Below, one piece after another: positions 54,704 through 64,000 of a DNA stretch of 64,000 nucleotides. Positions within the stretch are counted from its first letter, which is position 1, and every line of letters starts with the position of its first letter. The position numbers were made by a program, and so were the translations under genes. A model generated the notes under the pieces. That model had not been told where the DNA came from. It saw only the letters and a list, made by a program, of their open reading frames with translations, and ran no database searches. Source of the stretch: Dryocosmus kuriphilus (taxonomy: Eukaryota; Arthropoda; Insecta; Hymenoptera; Cynipidae); NCBI GenBank assembly GCA_038277395.1, contig CM076196.1:135978730-136042729 (forward strand), read 5' to 3'.

Positions 54704-56587
54704 TACCCTTCTTATAAAAAAATTTCGTTATTTTTATTATTTGCAAAAACATTTCTTACATCGACACAAATTATCTACCGCAGTCCTGTATTGTATGACA
54801 CTCTTTTTCAAAAATAAATTTTTTAAATCTCATTAGCTACTGTCACAATTATTTTCAGTCTACTCTATTTTCCCCTCAATATTATTTGCAAACAAACATT
54901 ATGTATCTTGTATATAAATTGCTTTTCTTAATTATTATACTTTAAATATAAACTTTCATGTGAGATACACGAACAGAAAAATAAGCTTCTATAACCTCAC
55001 TTTTCGCTTCAAATTTATTTATTTGTTATTTTCTCGAAAACTTCTCTGATGTGATCAAATAGCTCGATTTTATAAAAACTGCATTTCAGGTAATTAAATT
55101 ATTTTAGGTCGATGATAAATAATGCGTACTTTCCTAAAATAATCTTAAATTAACATTTGATTTCCGCATTTATCTCGCTAAAAGTTTATATATATTTTAA
55201 AACCTTTATGGGGCATTCAGAAGGAAATAATATAGTAGAAAATGTATCATTGGTACTATAGAGTATTGAAAACATATATGTTTTCAATGCAGAGTTCTAC
55301 AACCATCCATTTTGTGTCATTTTTAATTTTCATTTAGCAAAAATAATCGCATGCATATCTCTCAAGCATTTTCCGCGTATTCACCAGGACCTAAAATGGC
55401 AGTTGCATATTCCCACATAATGTAGTACCCTAGCATAGAGTAGCTTGAAAAGTTGCGCTTCAATTAATTTTAAAATTTGAAATAGCATATCAGTACGTTT
55501 CGTCGGCTGACACCAGGGTTGGTCAATTACTCCTCAGTCCTCGATCGATGTCTTTTATTTAAAGAACACTGATTTATCAGTGAATATTTTCATACCGTAC
55601 AAAAAAGTAGGAAGATAAATTACTGTAGAAAACTACATCAATTACTTAGAGTAAATTACTCAATCAATTCTAATATTAATTATAATAGATTCAGGGTAAC
55701 TGCATTGACTTAAATCCTAAAATGTGACTGGTGGTATTTATGAGCGAATAATGATTACGTATCATCTTTTCTAGAAGAATACAAGTCTTTTAATTGGTGG
55801 ATCGTATACAGTATTTTTAGTTAGTTTTGATCTTGTAGGGGGTATGGATGCTTAGCGTATTTTTTCGAGTTGAATTAAATAGAATAAATTGCTTATTTGT
55901 GTAATATTTTTGTGTATTTCGATTGAATCTCAGATATCGATAAATATGGAGAATGTTAACGATGTACGTGAGGTAAGTAAAAAATTTGTTTACTTTTTTT
56001 TAGAAATTGTTAATTTGATTATATTTATATATTCAAAGCTATGCAACAAACTAGTTTTAGGAATCTGAAGGTTAAAAAAAAAAGTATATCGGTCTTTGGG
56101 AAGAAAAATTAATGTTTAAAACCATATTTTTCATCAGAATTTGATTTTACACATAGTCCTCTCGAAACTATAAATCCTTTTATGTTTTATAAATTTGTTA
56201 ATTTAATTATTTTTGTGTATTCAGATTCATAAAAGCAACTAATTTCAAAAATATGCACCTTGAAAAATAAAATCTCGGGCATTGAGAACAAAAGTGAATT
56301 TTAAAATCGGGCATTTCATCAAAATTTGATTTTATATGTAGTCCTAGTGAAATTAGACTTTTTTATATTTTATAAATCGTCAACTTGATTATTTTTTGTT
56401 ATTCACAGTCACGAAATAAATTAGTATCAGGAATATGAACCTCTAGAAACAAGATCTCGGTCTTTGGGAACAAAAATGAGTCTAAAATCGTATTTCTTAT
56501 CAAAATTTGATTTTACACGCCTTCAAAATTTTTAATTTATAAAACTTCTTTTAGAAAATTCGAAAACTTTTCAATGAAAAGTAATTC

Positions 56588-57706
56588 GTTCGTTTATTTA
56601 TACTCTCTCCCTTTTACGGGTTTGAGAGTCATTACATAACGATCACATCTTTACATCCAGCGCAGATTTTACAAATACTTATTCCTATACCTTATCCTAT
56701 ATGTACATAACTTCTTAATCTTTAATCTAAATCTACGCACTGCCGCTCAAGACCTTGGGCTTTCGTTTCCTCTCGCCATTTCCATTCTATTGATGGTACA
56801 TTAATCCTCGTCTCTACTGACTTTTCTTTTGCCTTTATACGAATCATTTTGGCCCTTCTCTACCCTGTATGGCCTGCTCTTTCTCTCAGCCTTTCCAATT
56901 TCTTCATCCATCCCTAGCACATTCTAAAAAACTACTTTAATCCCTTTTTCGCACTCTCTTTCCCTTCTTCCCACATTCTTCCTCTTATCTCGTTCGCAAA
57001 CCGCGACGCTTCTACTCTGTTCTCAGTCACCTCTGCTACCCTTCGACCTTGAGACCGCTCTCCTGTTTTCAAGTCCTCTCTCTCTTCGTCCAATATCCAC
57101 ACCGTCTCATTCACCCACAACATGTCTCTCCCAAACCAAACTCTATTCCCTTTTCTCCTCTCCTGCCAAGCCCTCTCTCCTATTAACCATCTTTTCCTTC
57201 TCTCCCTCCATGTCATATCTTCATCAATTCTTTATTTTTTTCCCCTAAGCACCTTCTTTTTCCTCATTACCTCTCTCCTCTCCACTTCACTTACCAGCTT
57301 GATTACGTACATCCTCGCTTTTTCTCCTGACTTGTTGCCCAACCCCTTTATTTCTTGCACCCTGACATTTGCCCCTATGTCCCTCAAAAGTTTCTCTACC
57401 TCCTTCTTTCCCGTTTCGCTTTCTACTTGCAATCCTTTTATAAAGATATTTCTCCTTTTCTTTTCCCTTTCAAACCCCTCCATTTTCCTTTCTAACTCAC
57501 GTACTCTACTTTTCATTCTCTCATTCTCCTCTCTCAAGTTCACATTTACCTCTTCCCCGTCACCACTACCTATCTCCTTACGATTCTCTTGACGTTCAGC
57601 TCTGCATTCTAAGTTACGTACCCTCTCTTCTACCTGCCTTATTACCTTTCTCCCCTCTTCCTGCTTTTTTCTCTGTCCCTCCTCCATCCTCTATAATTTT
57701 TGCCAT
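56588..57706 (-). mobile_element. LINE ORF1 fragment, duplicate copy
   Basis: Counterpart of 39810-40929, 1 bp shorter in a T run near 57664-57671 that shifts the first ORF1 codons. Flanked by the same 22-bp duplication (56566-56587, 57707-57728). The coding remnant covers 56932-57687. Confidence 0.85.
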
Positions 57707-58225
57707 ACTTTTCAATGAAAAGTAATTCAAGTTTCAATAACTTATATTTAATTTTATAATTTTTTGTCAAGTAAGGCTTTCATTTTCAGAAATCCTGGAA
57801 CTTTAAATTGTTCATGGTCTAAGAATTTAATTATTTAATAAAGAGAATCGAAAAAACCTAGCACGAAAAATTTTAGCTATAGATCTGTACAAAACTGAAA
57901 TTTAAAGAATCGTTTTTTCCACCAGTTTAAAAAAATTACTAATTAAACTTTTTTTCGAAATTTACATAGTATATTTAATTATTATAAATGTAGATAGATT
58001 TTTTATTTAATTTTATTTAGGCGAAATTCTTATTTCTTGACACTCATATAACTATAGTAAGTATAAAAAAATAGAATTCCATGTATTCAAAATTGTATTA
58101 TATGGTTCAAATTTAGTAATGAACAAAAAAAAAATTGTAATAACGCTCCAAATATTTCAATATCGGTACAATGAAATCATAACCTATTTTCATATTTTCT
58201 TATTATTTTGAGGAAAGATTTTCAT

Positions 58226-58542
58226 TAGAGGTGTGCACTCAGTTGATCGGATTGACAATGCAAATTGGAATCCATTCGGTCACGCTTAAGAAGTTGGATT
58301 TTTCGAAGTTTAATTTAATTTTTTTAACGTAAAACCGACTTAAATCACTTGAAAAGTAGGATTTTATGAAGTCGAAAATTTTTAGTTCGTTTTTAAATAA
58401 AATACGTCTGAAATAATGTAGATCGGTTGTCGGATTTAGAAAACCGATTTCGATCGGATCGAATATTCGAAACCGATTTCCCCTGAAACGGTCCAAGGCG
58501 AATCGGCTTCAAACATTCGATCCGATATACTGCACACCTCTA
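58226..58542. mobile_element. hAT-type MITE, duplicate copy
   Basis: Counterpart of 41451-41768 with ATTTTCAT on both sides, 1 bp shorter. Confidence 0.92.
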
Positions 58543-59638
58543 ATTTTCATAAAAAAAATCTTTTTGATAATTTCAAAAAATACTGCTATCTTCGAAATTA
58601 TTCTAATTTTAAATTTATCGGGCTCATATGACGAATAAAATTTTATTAAATGAACCCTTAAATTTGATAATGTGCGTTCTTATTCTTCGATTTATCTTCG
58701 AATTTAAAAAATACTTTTTTGTTAAACTTTGATTTTATACGTAGTTCTCTACAAACTAAATTCTTTTATCTTTTATAAATCGATAATTTTTCTATTTTTA
58801 TATATTTAGATTCATAAAAGCAAGTAAATTAAAAAATATGTACCTTTAAGAAATAAAATCTCGGGCTTTGAGAACAAAAATGAATTTTAAAATCGGGCTT
58901 TTCACCAAAATTTGATTTTATATGTAGGCCTCGTGAAAATAAACTGTTTTATATTTTATAAATCGTTAACTTCATTATTGTTTGTTAATCACAGTCCGGG
59001 AATAAATTAGTATCAAGAATATGAACCTCTAGAAATAAGATCTGGGTTTTGTGGGAAAAAAATGAGTGTTTAAAATCGTTTTTCTCATCAAAATTTGATT
59101 TTACACGTCTTAATCGCGGAACTGAATACTTTTTTCTTTTATAAATCATTCATATGTTTATCTTCATATTTTAAGAGCCATGAGACAAACCAGTTTTAGA
59201 AATCTTGAACGATAAAAACAAAATCTCGGGCTTTGGGGGAGGAAAATGAAATGATAACTTTGTATATTTTGTCAAAATGAATTATTGTACATCGTCCCCG
59301 ACAAAACGTATTTTTTCACATTTTATCTTTGAGAGGTGATTGTGCCCTTCAATTTAGTGATAGAAAAATGTAAAAAATGCAAGATAATTTATAAACTGTG
59401 AATTTTCATTTTCTTATAACAACTAAACGATCGGCTTTAATTTTGATAGTGAAAAAATAAAAATCACATTACCTCCAGTATGCGATTGTTTAAAATCTGT
59501 GCCTGATGAAAAGTGAGCAGTCGAGATTAAAACTATTTCTCTCGGAAAAAATATCAATATTTCCCTTGTTTTTGCACTTAGAATGGTCATTCAATCACTT
59601 TTTCCAACTACTTTTGTTGTTATAAATCAGAATTTGAA

Positions 59639-60308
59639 CTTATTTTTTATTTATTATGCAAATTTAATAAGTTATAAATCTACAATAAATTTTTGTCTTT
59701 TTCATATTGCAAATTTAATTTTTTAATTTATCTTTTTCTTGCTTATATTATAAAAAATGAATAGAGAATAAAGTGTATTTTTTAATTGTATTATGTAAAA
59801 CGAGTTTTTTTATTGAAATAAATATCTTTTAAACAAATTGTCGAACTTAAATATTTTGGTTCGGGAAGTTTTTGTAGGCTTTTTAGGTCATTAAGAAGAC
59901 AAAATATCTCTTAGTATTTTTGTTTTAAACTGATAGTTTTCGAGAAAATTTAACTGAATTTTAAAAAATTACGCACAACTGCGTGCTCTAGTCTGTTCAT
60001 ACAGTGTGTTCATACAATGCTTTTCTTTAAAACTATCGACTTGTGGAAAAAATGCCATTGCCCAAAAACCTACGAAAACTTTTCTCGCATCAAAATAATA
60101 ATGCTCGACAATTTGTTTAAAAAATATTTGTTTCAATAAAAAAAAACTCGTTTTACACAATACAATTGATAAATACACTTTATTCTGTATTCATTTCTTA
60201 TAATTTAAGCAAGAGAAAGATAAATTTAAAAATTAAATTTGCAATATGAAAAAGACAACAATTTATTTTTTATTTATAACGTATTAAATTTGCATAATAG
60301 GTAAAAAA
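59639..60308. mobile_element. Foldback element, duplicate copy
   Basis: Counterpart of 42869-43540 with the same paired arms. Confidence 0.8.
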
Positions 60309-60491
60309 TAATATATACTTGAGTTATTTTTGGCCTTTACGGCATTGATTCTATTTCTAGTTATTAAATCTTACAGAGGAGTATCAGTTAAACAGATATC
60401 TGTTATATCGACACTCGTGTAGGTAAATTTTTTAAAATTTTAAATTTATAATTTTTTCAAGTAATACTTGAAAAATACGTTCCAAAAATAC

Positions 60492-60564
60492 TACTGCGAG
60501 CCGGATTTGAACCGACACCCCTTCTATTCATGAGAAGTGCTGTAACCAATTCAGCTATCGCAGC
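60492..60564 (-). tRNA. tRNA-like gene, duplicate copy
   Basis: Identical 73-nt cloverleaf to 43720-43792, same UGA loop and A33. Confidence 0.6.
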
Positions 60565-60961
60565 CCACAGTGAAAATTTTTGGAACTTGTATTTCGTCAA
60601 CAGATGTACAGTTAACGTATCTTCGATGTTCTGAAGGATTTTTTGGCCAGTCGTTCCAGATTGAATTTTGTATTTTTGTGCCGTTTTACTATAAAAAAAA
60701 AAAAAAAATCCTTCAGAACATCGAAGATACGTTAATGTATAGTTTAGAAGATATGAAGATAAACATATTAATGATTCATAAAAGAAAAAAAGAATTCAGT
60801 TTCGCAATTGAGATGTAAAGTCAAATTTTGATGAGAAATCCGATTTTAAAAACTTATTTTTGTTCCTAAAGTCCGAGATCTTGTTTCTAGAGGTTCATAT
60901 TCCTGACACTAGTTTATTTCTTTACTGTGAATAACAAAAAATAATGAAGTTAACGATTTAT

Positions 60962-61530
60962 ATAATATAATAGAGATTAATTTCGCGAGGACTACATATA
61001 AAATCAAATTTTGATGAAAAGACCGATTTTAAAATTCATTTTTGTTCTCAAAGCGCGAGATTTTAGTTCTTAAAGGTACATATTTTTGAATTTACTTGCT
61101 TTTATGAATCTAAATATATAAAAATAATAAAATTGTCGATTTATAAAAGAGAAATGAATTTAGTTTGTAGAGAACCATGTATAAAATCAAAGCTTGACAA
61201 AAAAGTCTTTTTTTAGATTCGACGATAAATTGAAGAATAAAACAGTACATTATCAAATTAAAGGGTTAATTTAGTAGAATTTTATTCGTAAAATGAGCCC
61301 GATAACTTTAAAATTAGAATAATTTCGAAGATAGTAGTATTTTTTTTTAAATTATCAAAAAGATTTTTTTTTTTTATGAAAATTTTTCTACAAAATGATG
61401 GGATAATATCAAAATAGGTATTCATCTCATTGTACCGATATTGAAATGTTTTGAGCATTATTACAATTCTTTTTGTTAATTACTGAATGTGAACCATATC
61501 ATATAATTTTGGATACATGGATTTATAATT
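60962..61530 (+). repeat. Continuation of unit B beyond the overlap
   Basis: Matches unit A at about 32422-32990 (ATATTGAAATGTTTTGAGCA; TTTTGGATACATGG) with more divergence than the 16-kb duplicate shows, then stops abruptly at 61530, where Crypton sequence starts. Confidence 0.85.
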
Positions 61531-61654
61531 TTTGTCCAACACCCGCGATGGAAATGCGACTTCGGAGGCTCATCTCGAGAGGGAGAAGTTGTCGATTTCT
61601 CAACTGATGACGTCACAGTGGTAGAAGTGAGTACTTTTCCCACTAGTGGGAGAA

Positions 61655-61817
61655 GTAAGTGAGAGAAGTGTGGTTCGCGTGGTTGAAGTGTTGTGGGCAG
61701 TCGATGCTGTAGATCCCTACAGTGGTGCCATCAGACGTTAACTAAAGGAATGTTCTACATACGTCGACGTCAAGACGCTGTAGTACGCAGCAAACCTCAC
61801 GTTTATACGTATAACCT
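61655..61817 (+). repeat. Left direct repeat of the Crypton-like element
   Basis: From GTAAGTGAGAGAAGTGTGGT to CACGTTTATACGTATAACC; matches 63834-64000 with scattered substitutions. Contains GTGGTGCCATCAGACGTTAA and a CGTCGACG palindrome. Just upstream, 61607-61614, is TGACGTCA. Confidence 0.85.
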
Positions 61818-61935
61818 CAAAACGTTTGCTAGATTATCATGATTTGCTGGAATTGCTTTATACAAGACATCTAGTTGCTGTATAAAAAGAAAACGATAAT
61901 GGAAAACGTGGAAAATCAGGGAAACCAAAGCGAAG

Positions 61936-63406
61936 ATGACTGAGAATTTAACACCTCCCGAACTACGAGAAAAGGCTGATGATGCCTCTCAAAATTTAAT
62001 TCCTGCCAAATCACGTGAAAAATATATTCACGCCTATAATATTTTCATGCAGTGGAGAGAAAATCATCATTGCAAAACGTCATTTTCAGGTTAGTTTGAT
62101 TTTATAAGTATACACTTGTAAACAAATTTCTTGTAAATATCCACTGCGTTTTTGTAATTTTATCAAAACCTGTAAAATGACTGCGATGAAAGTAGTAAAC
62201 TTCCAACCTCAAAATTCAAAATGTAGAAACATCACTTTGAATGCAGTGGTTTTATCAATTTTTGTAAATTGATAAATTGTAGATTTACAGTACCATATTC
62301 CAGGTTTTCGTCCAAACTTATATCTACTTGAACGCATTTTTCAGAAAATGTCATTCTCGCCTATCTGAATGAAAAATCTGAAAATTGGAAGCCATCAACT
62401 GTTTGGGCTCAGTATTCTATGTTACGTAGTACTTTAAATCTAAATCACAACGTGGATATCAGCAAATATTTAAAAGTGATAGCTTTCTTAAAAATGAAGT
62501 CGAAAGGTTTTCGCAGCAAGAAATCCAAAGTTTTTACATCCCAAGAGATCGAAAAATTTCTAGCGGAAGCACCGAATGAGGAGCATCTAGCAACAAAGGT
62601 AAAAATAAAAAATCATAAATAGGAATTAAATAAACGAAAAACTAATAAAAAGTAAATAAGTAAAAATATAGATACTTGTAAAAAAATAATAATTAAACTC
62701 TTATTTACAGGTGATTTTGATTTTTGGAATAACGGGCGCTTGCAGGAGTAACGAGCTTATAAATGTGATCGTAAAAGATATTGAAACTCACGGCGAGATT
62801 TACCTTGTAAACATTCCGAAAACGAAAGCATACGTTCAACGGTCATTTACAATCCCAGAAAAGTTTGCACCTATTGTGAGACAATATGCAGCGCTTTGTC
62901 CACATAATACGTCAACAGAACGCTTTTTCCTGAATTATCAGAAAGGAAAGTGTTCTACTCAGGTCATCGGAATCAACAAATTTGCCAAAACTCCGCAAAA
63001 AATTGCGGAATATTTGAAACTCGAAAATCCAGAGTTGTATACAGGGCACAGCTTTCGACGAACATCAGCAACTCTGTTAGCAGATTCAGGGGCGGATATC
63101 ACTGCACTTAAAAGACATGGAGGATGGAAATCCTCTACAGTTGCAGAAGGATACATTGAGGCTTCCATGTCCAATAAAAATAAAAACGCTAACCAGATTG
63201 TATCAACTATTTCATTGCCTTCCAGTAGTAAAGCATTGACACCGCCTGTTAAACGTATGAAAATATCTACCGCTAACAACGAAAACGCGTCTGTAACCGA
63301 AGTTCAACTAGAAAATCTTTCTGGGCAGGAAGTAGAACTTTCAAGCAGGGGAATCTCAGTTCAGATGACGAACTGCTCTAATTATACTATAAATCTTAAG
63401 AAGTAA
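61936..63406 (+). CDS. Crypton-type tyrosine recombinase, three exons, intact (367 aa)
   Basis: Exons are 61936-62089, 62345-62598 and 62711-63406. Introns start GT (62090, 62599) and end TTTTTCAG and TTATTTACAG; the phases join cleanly with no stop. Exons 1-2 give the helical SAM-like core-binding domain (SREKYIHAYNIFMQW; VWAQYSMLRSTLNL). Exon 3 is the catalytic domain with GACRSNELI (first Arg), GHSFRRTSATLLADSG (His and second Arg), LKRHGGWKS (His/Trp position) and AEGYIEAS (nucleophile Tyr). All four catalytic positions are present. A short upstream ATG frame (61899-61943) overlaps the start, but TATAAAAA at 61881 would place transcription start after that ATG. It would excise and insert DNA by strand exchange. 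A domesticated host copy is possible but the flanking repeats favour a mobile element. Confidence 0.85.
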
Positions 63407-63424
63407 CAGATTTGTGATACACGT

Positions 63425-63506
63425 ATAAGGTAAAAGTCCCAATTCCTTAAGAATTGTATCCTACCATTCTTAAGGTGGCCTTATACCTTTTACCTTATAT
63501 TACAGA
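63425..63506. repeat. Imperfect hairpin after the recombinase stop
   Basis: ATAAGGTAAAAG and TTCCTTAAGAAT near 63426-63457 pair with ATTCTTAAGG and CTTTTACCTTAT near 63470-63501. It lies 20 bp past the stop codon. Confidence 0.65.
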
Positions 63507-63518
63507 TACTCACATTTA

Positions 63519-63805
63519 TTTTGAAAAATTGGTTGTGTTCACAAATAAAAAATTTGTTTTAACTCAAGATTTGAAATCTTGAAAATTAAGAGAGTTATAA
63601 TATAATACATGCATATATTACAGATAATAAAATATATATTGCAAAATTGTTCGTGTTTACAAATAAAAAATTTGTTGTAACTCAAGATTTGAACTCTTAA
63701 AAAGTAAGAGATCCATGATACATGTAGTTATATGTTATAGATATTAATATTTATATTGAAAAATTGGTTGCGTTCACAAATAAAAAATTTGTTTTAACAA
63801 GACTT
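63519..63805 (+). repeat. Three ~115-122-bp tandem units in the Crypton 3' region
   Basis: The phrase CACAAATAAAAAATTTGTT recurs near 63539, 63657 and 63774 (with TACAAATA in the second), each within a longer GAAAAATTGGTTG-type unit. Each unit contains AATAAA, so each could serve as a polyadenylation signal. Confidence 0.75.
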
Positions 63806-63833
63806 GTTTTTTTTTTTTTTAATTCGGGGAAAT

Positions 63834-64000
63834 GTAAGTGAGACACAAGTGTGGTTCGCGTGGTTGAAGTGTTGAGGGCAGTCGATGCAGTAGATCCCTA
63901 TAGTGGTGCCATCAGACGTTAACTAAAGTAATGTCCTGCATACGTCGACGCAAAGACGCTATAGTACGCACCAAACATCACGTTTATACATCTAAACTTA
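63834..64000 (+). repeat. Right direct repeat of the Crypton-like element, cut by the window end
   Basis: Same orientation as 61655-61817 (GTGTGGTTCGCGTGGTTGAA, then GTGCCATCAGACGTTAACTA). The sequence before it, TTAATTCGGGGAAAT, does not match the left flank. Confidence 0.85.

Larger units (their letters stand above)
44693..60961 (+). repeat. Near-identical duplicate of 27911-44192 (probable unmerged contig overlap)
   Basis: Every feature of 27911-44192 recurs in the same order: Polinton right end (44693-46205), unit A right part (46206-50330), unit B with palindrome insert (about 50592-52495), MITE (53745-54703), empty Polinton site (55611-55616), LINE fragment (56588-57706), hAT MITE (58226-58542), foldback (about 59639-60308) and tRNA-like gene (60492-60564). 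Differences I see are mostly homopolymer lengths. The duplicate starts at the first base after the gap, and its partner ends at the last base before it. Confidence 0.95.
61531..63833 (+). mobile_element. Crypton-like tyrosine-recombinase transposon
   Basis: Unit B sequence ends at 61530 and new sequence with an intact tyrosine recombinase gene follows. There are no terminal inverted repeats, as expected for Cryptons. A ~165-bp segment near the left (61655-61817) is repeated in direct orientation from 63834 to the window end. The right limit is therefore either past the window (direct terminal repeats) or at 63833 (tandem second copy). Confidence 0.7.

Noticed and set aside
27911..60961. A biologically real 16.8-kb tandem duplication
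   Set aside because: Match limits coincide exactly with both contig ends at the gap, which favours an assembly overlap.
1..64000. CRISPR arrays, bacterial operons, ribosome binding sites or rRNA genes
   Set aside because: None seen. Tandem repeats present are minisatellite or element-derived and lack regular spacers; introns and TATA/initiator promoters indicate eukaryotic DNA.

Overview
The window is AT-rich, intron-bearing eukaryotic DNA from an arthropod, most likely an insect. The evidence is a full-length Maverick/Polinton, a mariner, a Ty3/gypsy remnant, a Crypton-type tyrosine recombinase with two spliceosomal introns, a LINE ORF1 fragment and many foldback or MITE elements. I see no ordinary host gene. 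The species cannot be fixed from this sequence; a hymenopteran is plausible but is inference.

Layout. 1-3124: decayed Ty3/gypsy pol bracketed by inverted GC-rich repeats, then a 500-N gap and a 51-bp minisatellite. 4.1-8.8 kb: gene-free repeats. 8845-33545: a low-copy repeat unit (unit A) split by a 16,224-bp Polinton (13199-29422). The Polinton has ~565-bp terminal inverted repeats and a 6-bp target duplication (GAAGAT), and its empty site survives in the neighbouring unit B. 33546-44192: unit B, carrying a palindromic PIF1-helicase fragment, a TA-flanked MITE with a tRNA-like core, a LINE ORF1 fragment, a hAT-type MITE, a foldback and a tRNA-like gene. After a second 500-N gap, 44693-60961 repeats 27911-44192 almost base for base. 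The repeat runs exactly from the first base after the gap to the last base before it, which is the geometry of two overlapping contigs that were not merged. 60962-61530 then finishes the shared part of unit B. From ~61531 a Crypton-like element carries an intact three-exon recombinase between ~165-bp direct repeats.

Polinton. Left to right: small left-end ORFs (+); integrase with chromodomain, a fibre-like coiled-coil protein, a DUF8207-like protein and the packaging ATPase (all -); a phospholipase A2-like membrane-active protein, adenain-like protease, penton-like minor capsid protein, small basic protein, double-jelly-roll major capsid protein and a conserved Cys/His ORF (all +); and protein-primed DNA polymerase B (-) reading in from the right end. 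ATPase, protease and capsid genes are open. Polymerase (two in-frame stops), integrase (frameshift), DUF8207-like gene (frameshift), conserved ORF (in-frame amber) and one left-end gene (frameshift) are broken. The copy therefore looks recently dead, unless some lesions are base-call errors.

Most notable observations: (1) the Polinton TIRs are tandem units each opened by TTCTAGAA, several being perfect three-unit heat-shock elements, and further perfect ones lie just upstream of both outermost promoters; (2) many Polinton genes have their own TATA plus TCAGT initiator ~31-35 bp apart, including a ~55-bp bidirectional promoter, which corrects several start codons; (3) the probable false duplication around the second gap.
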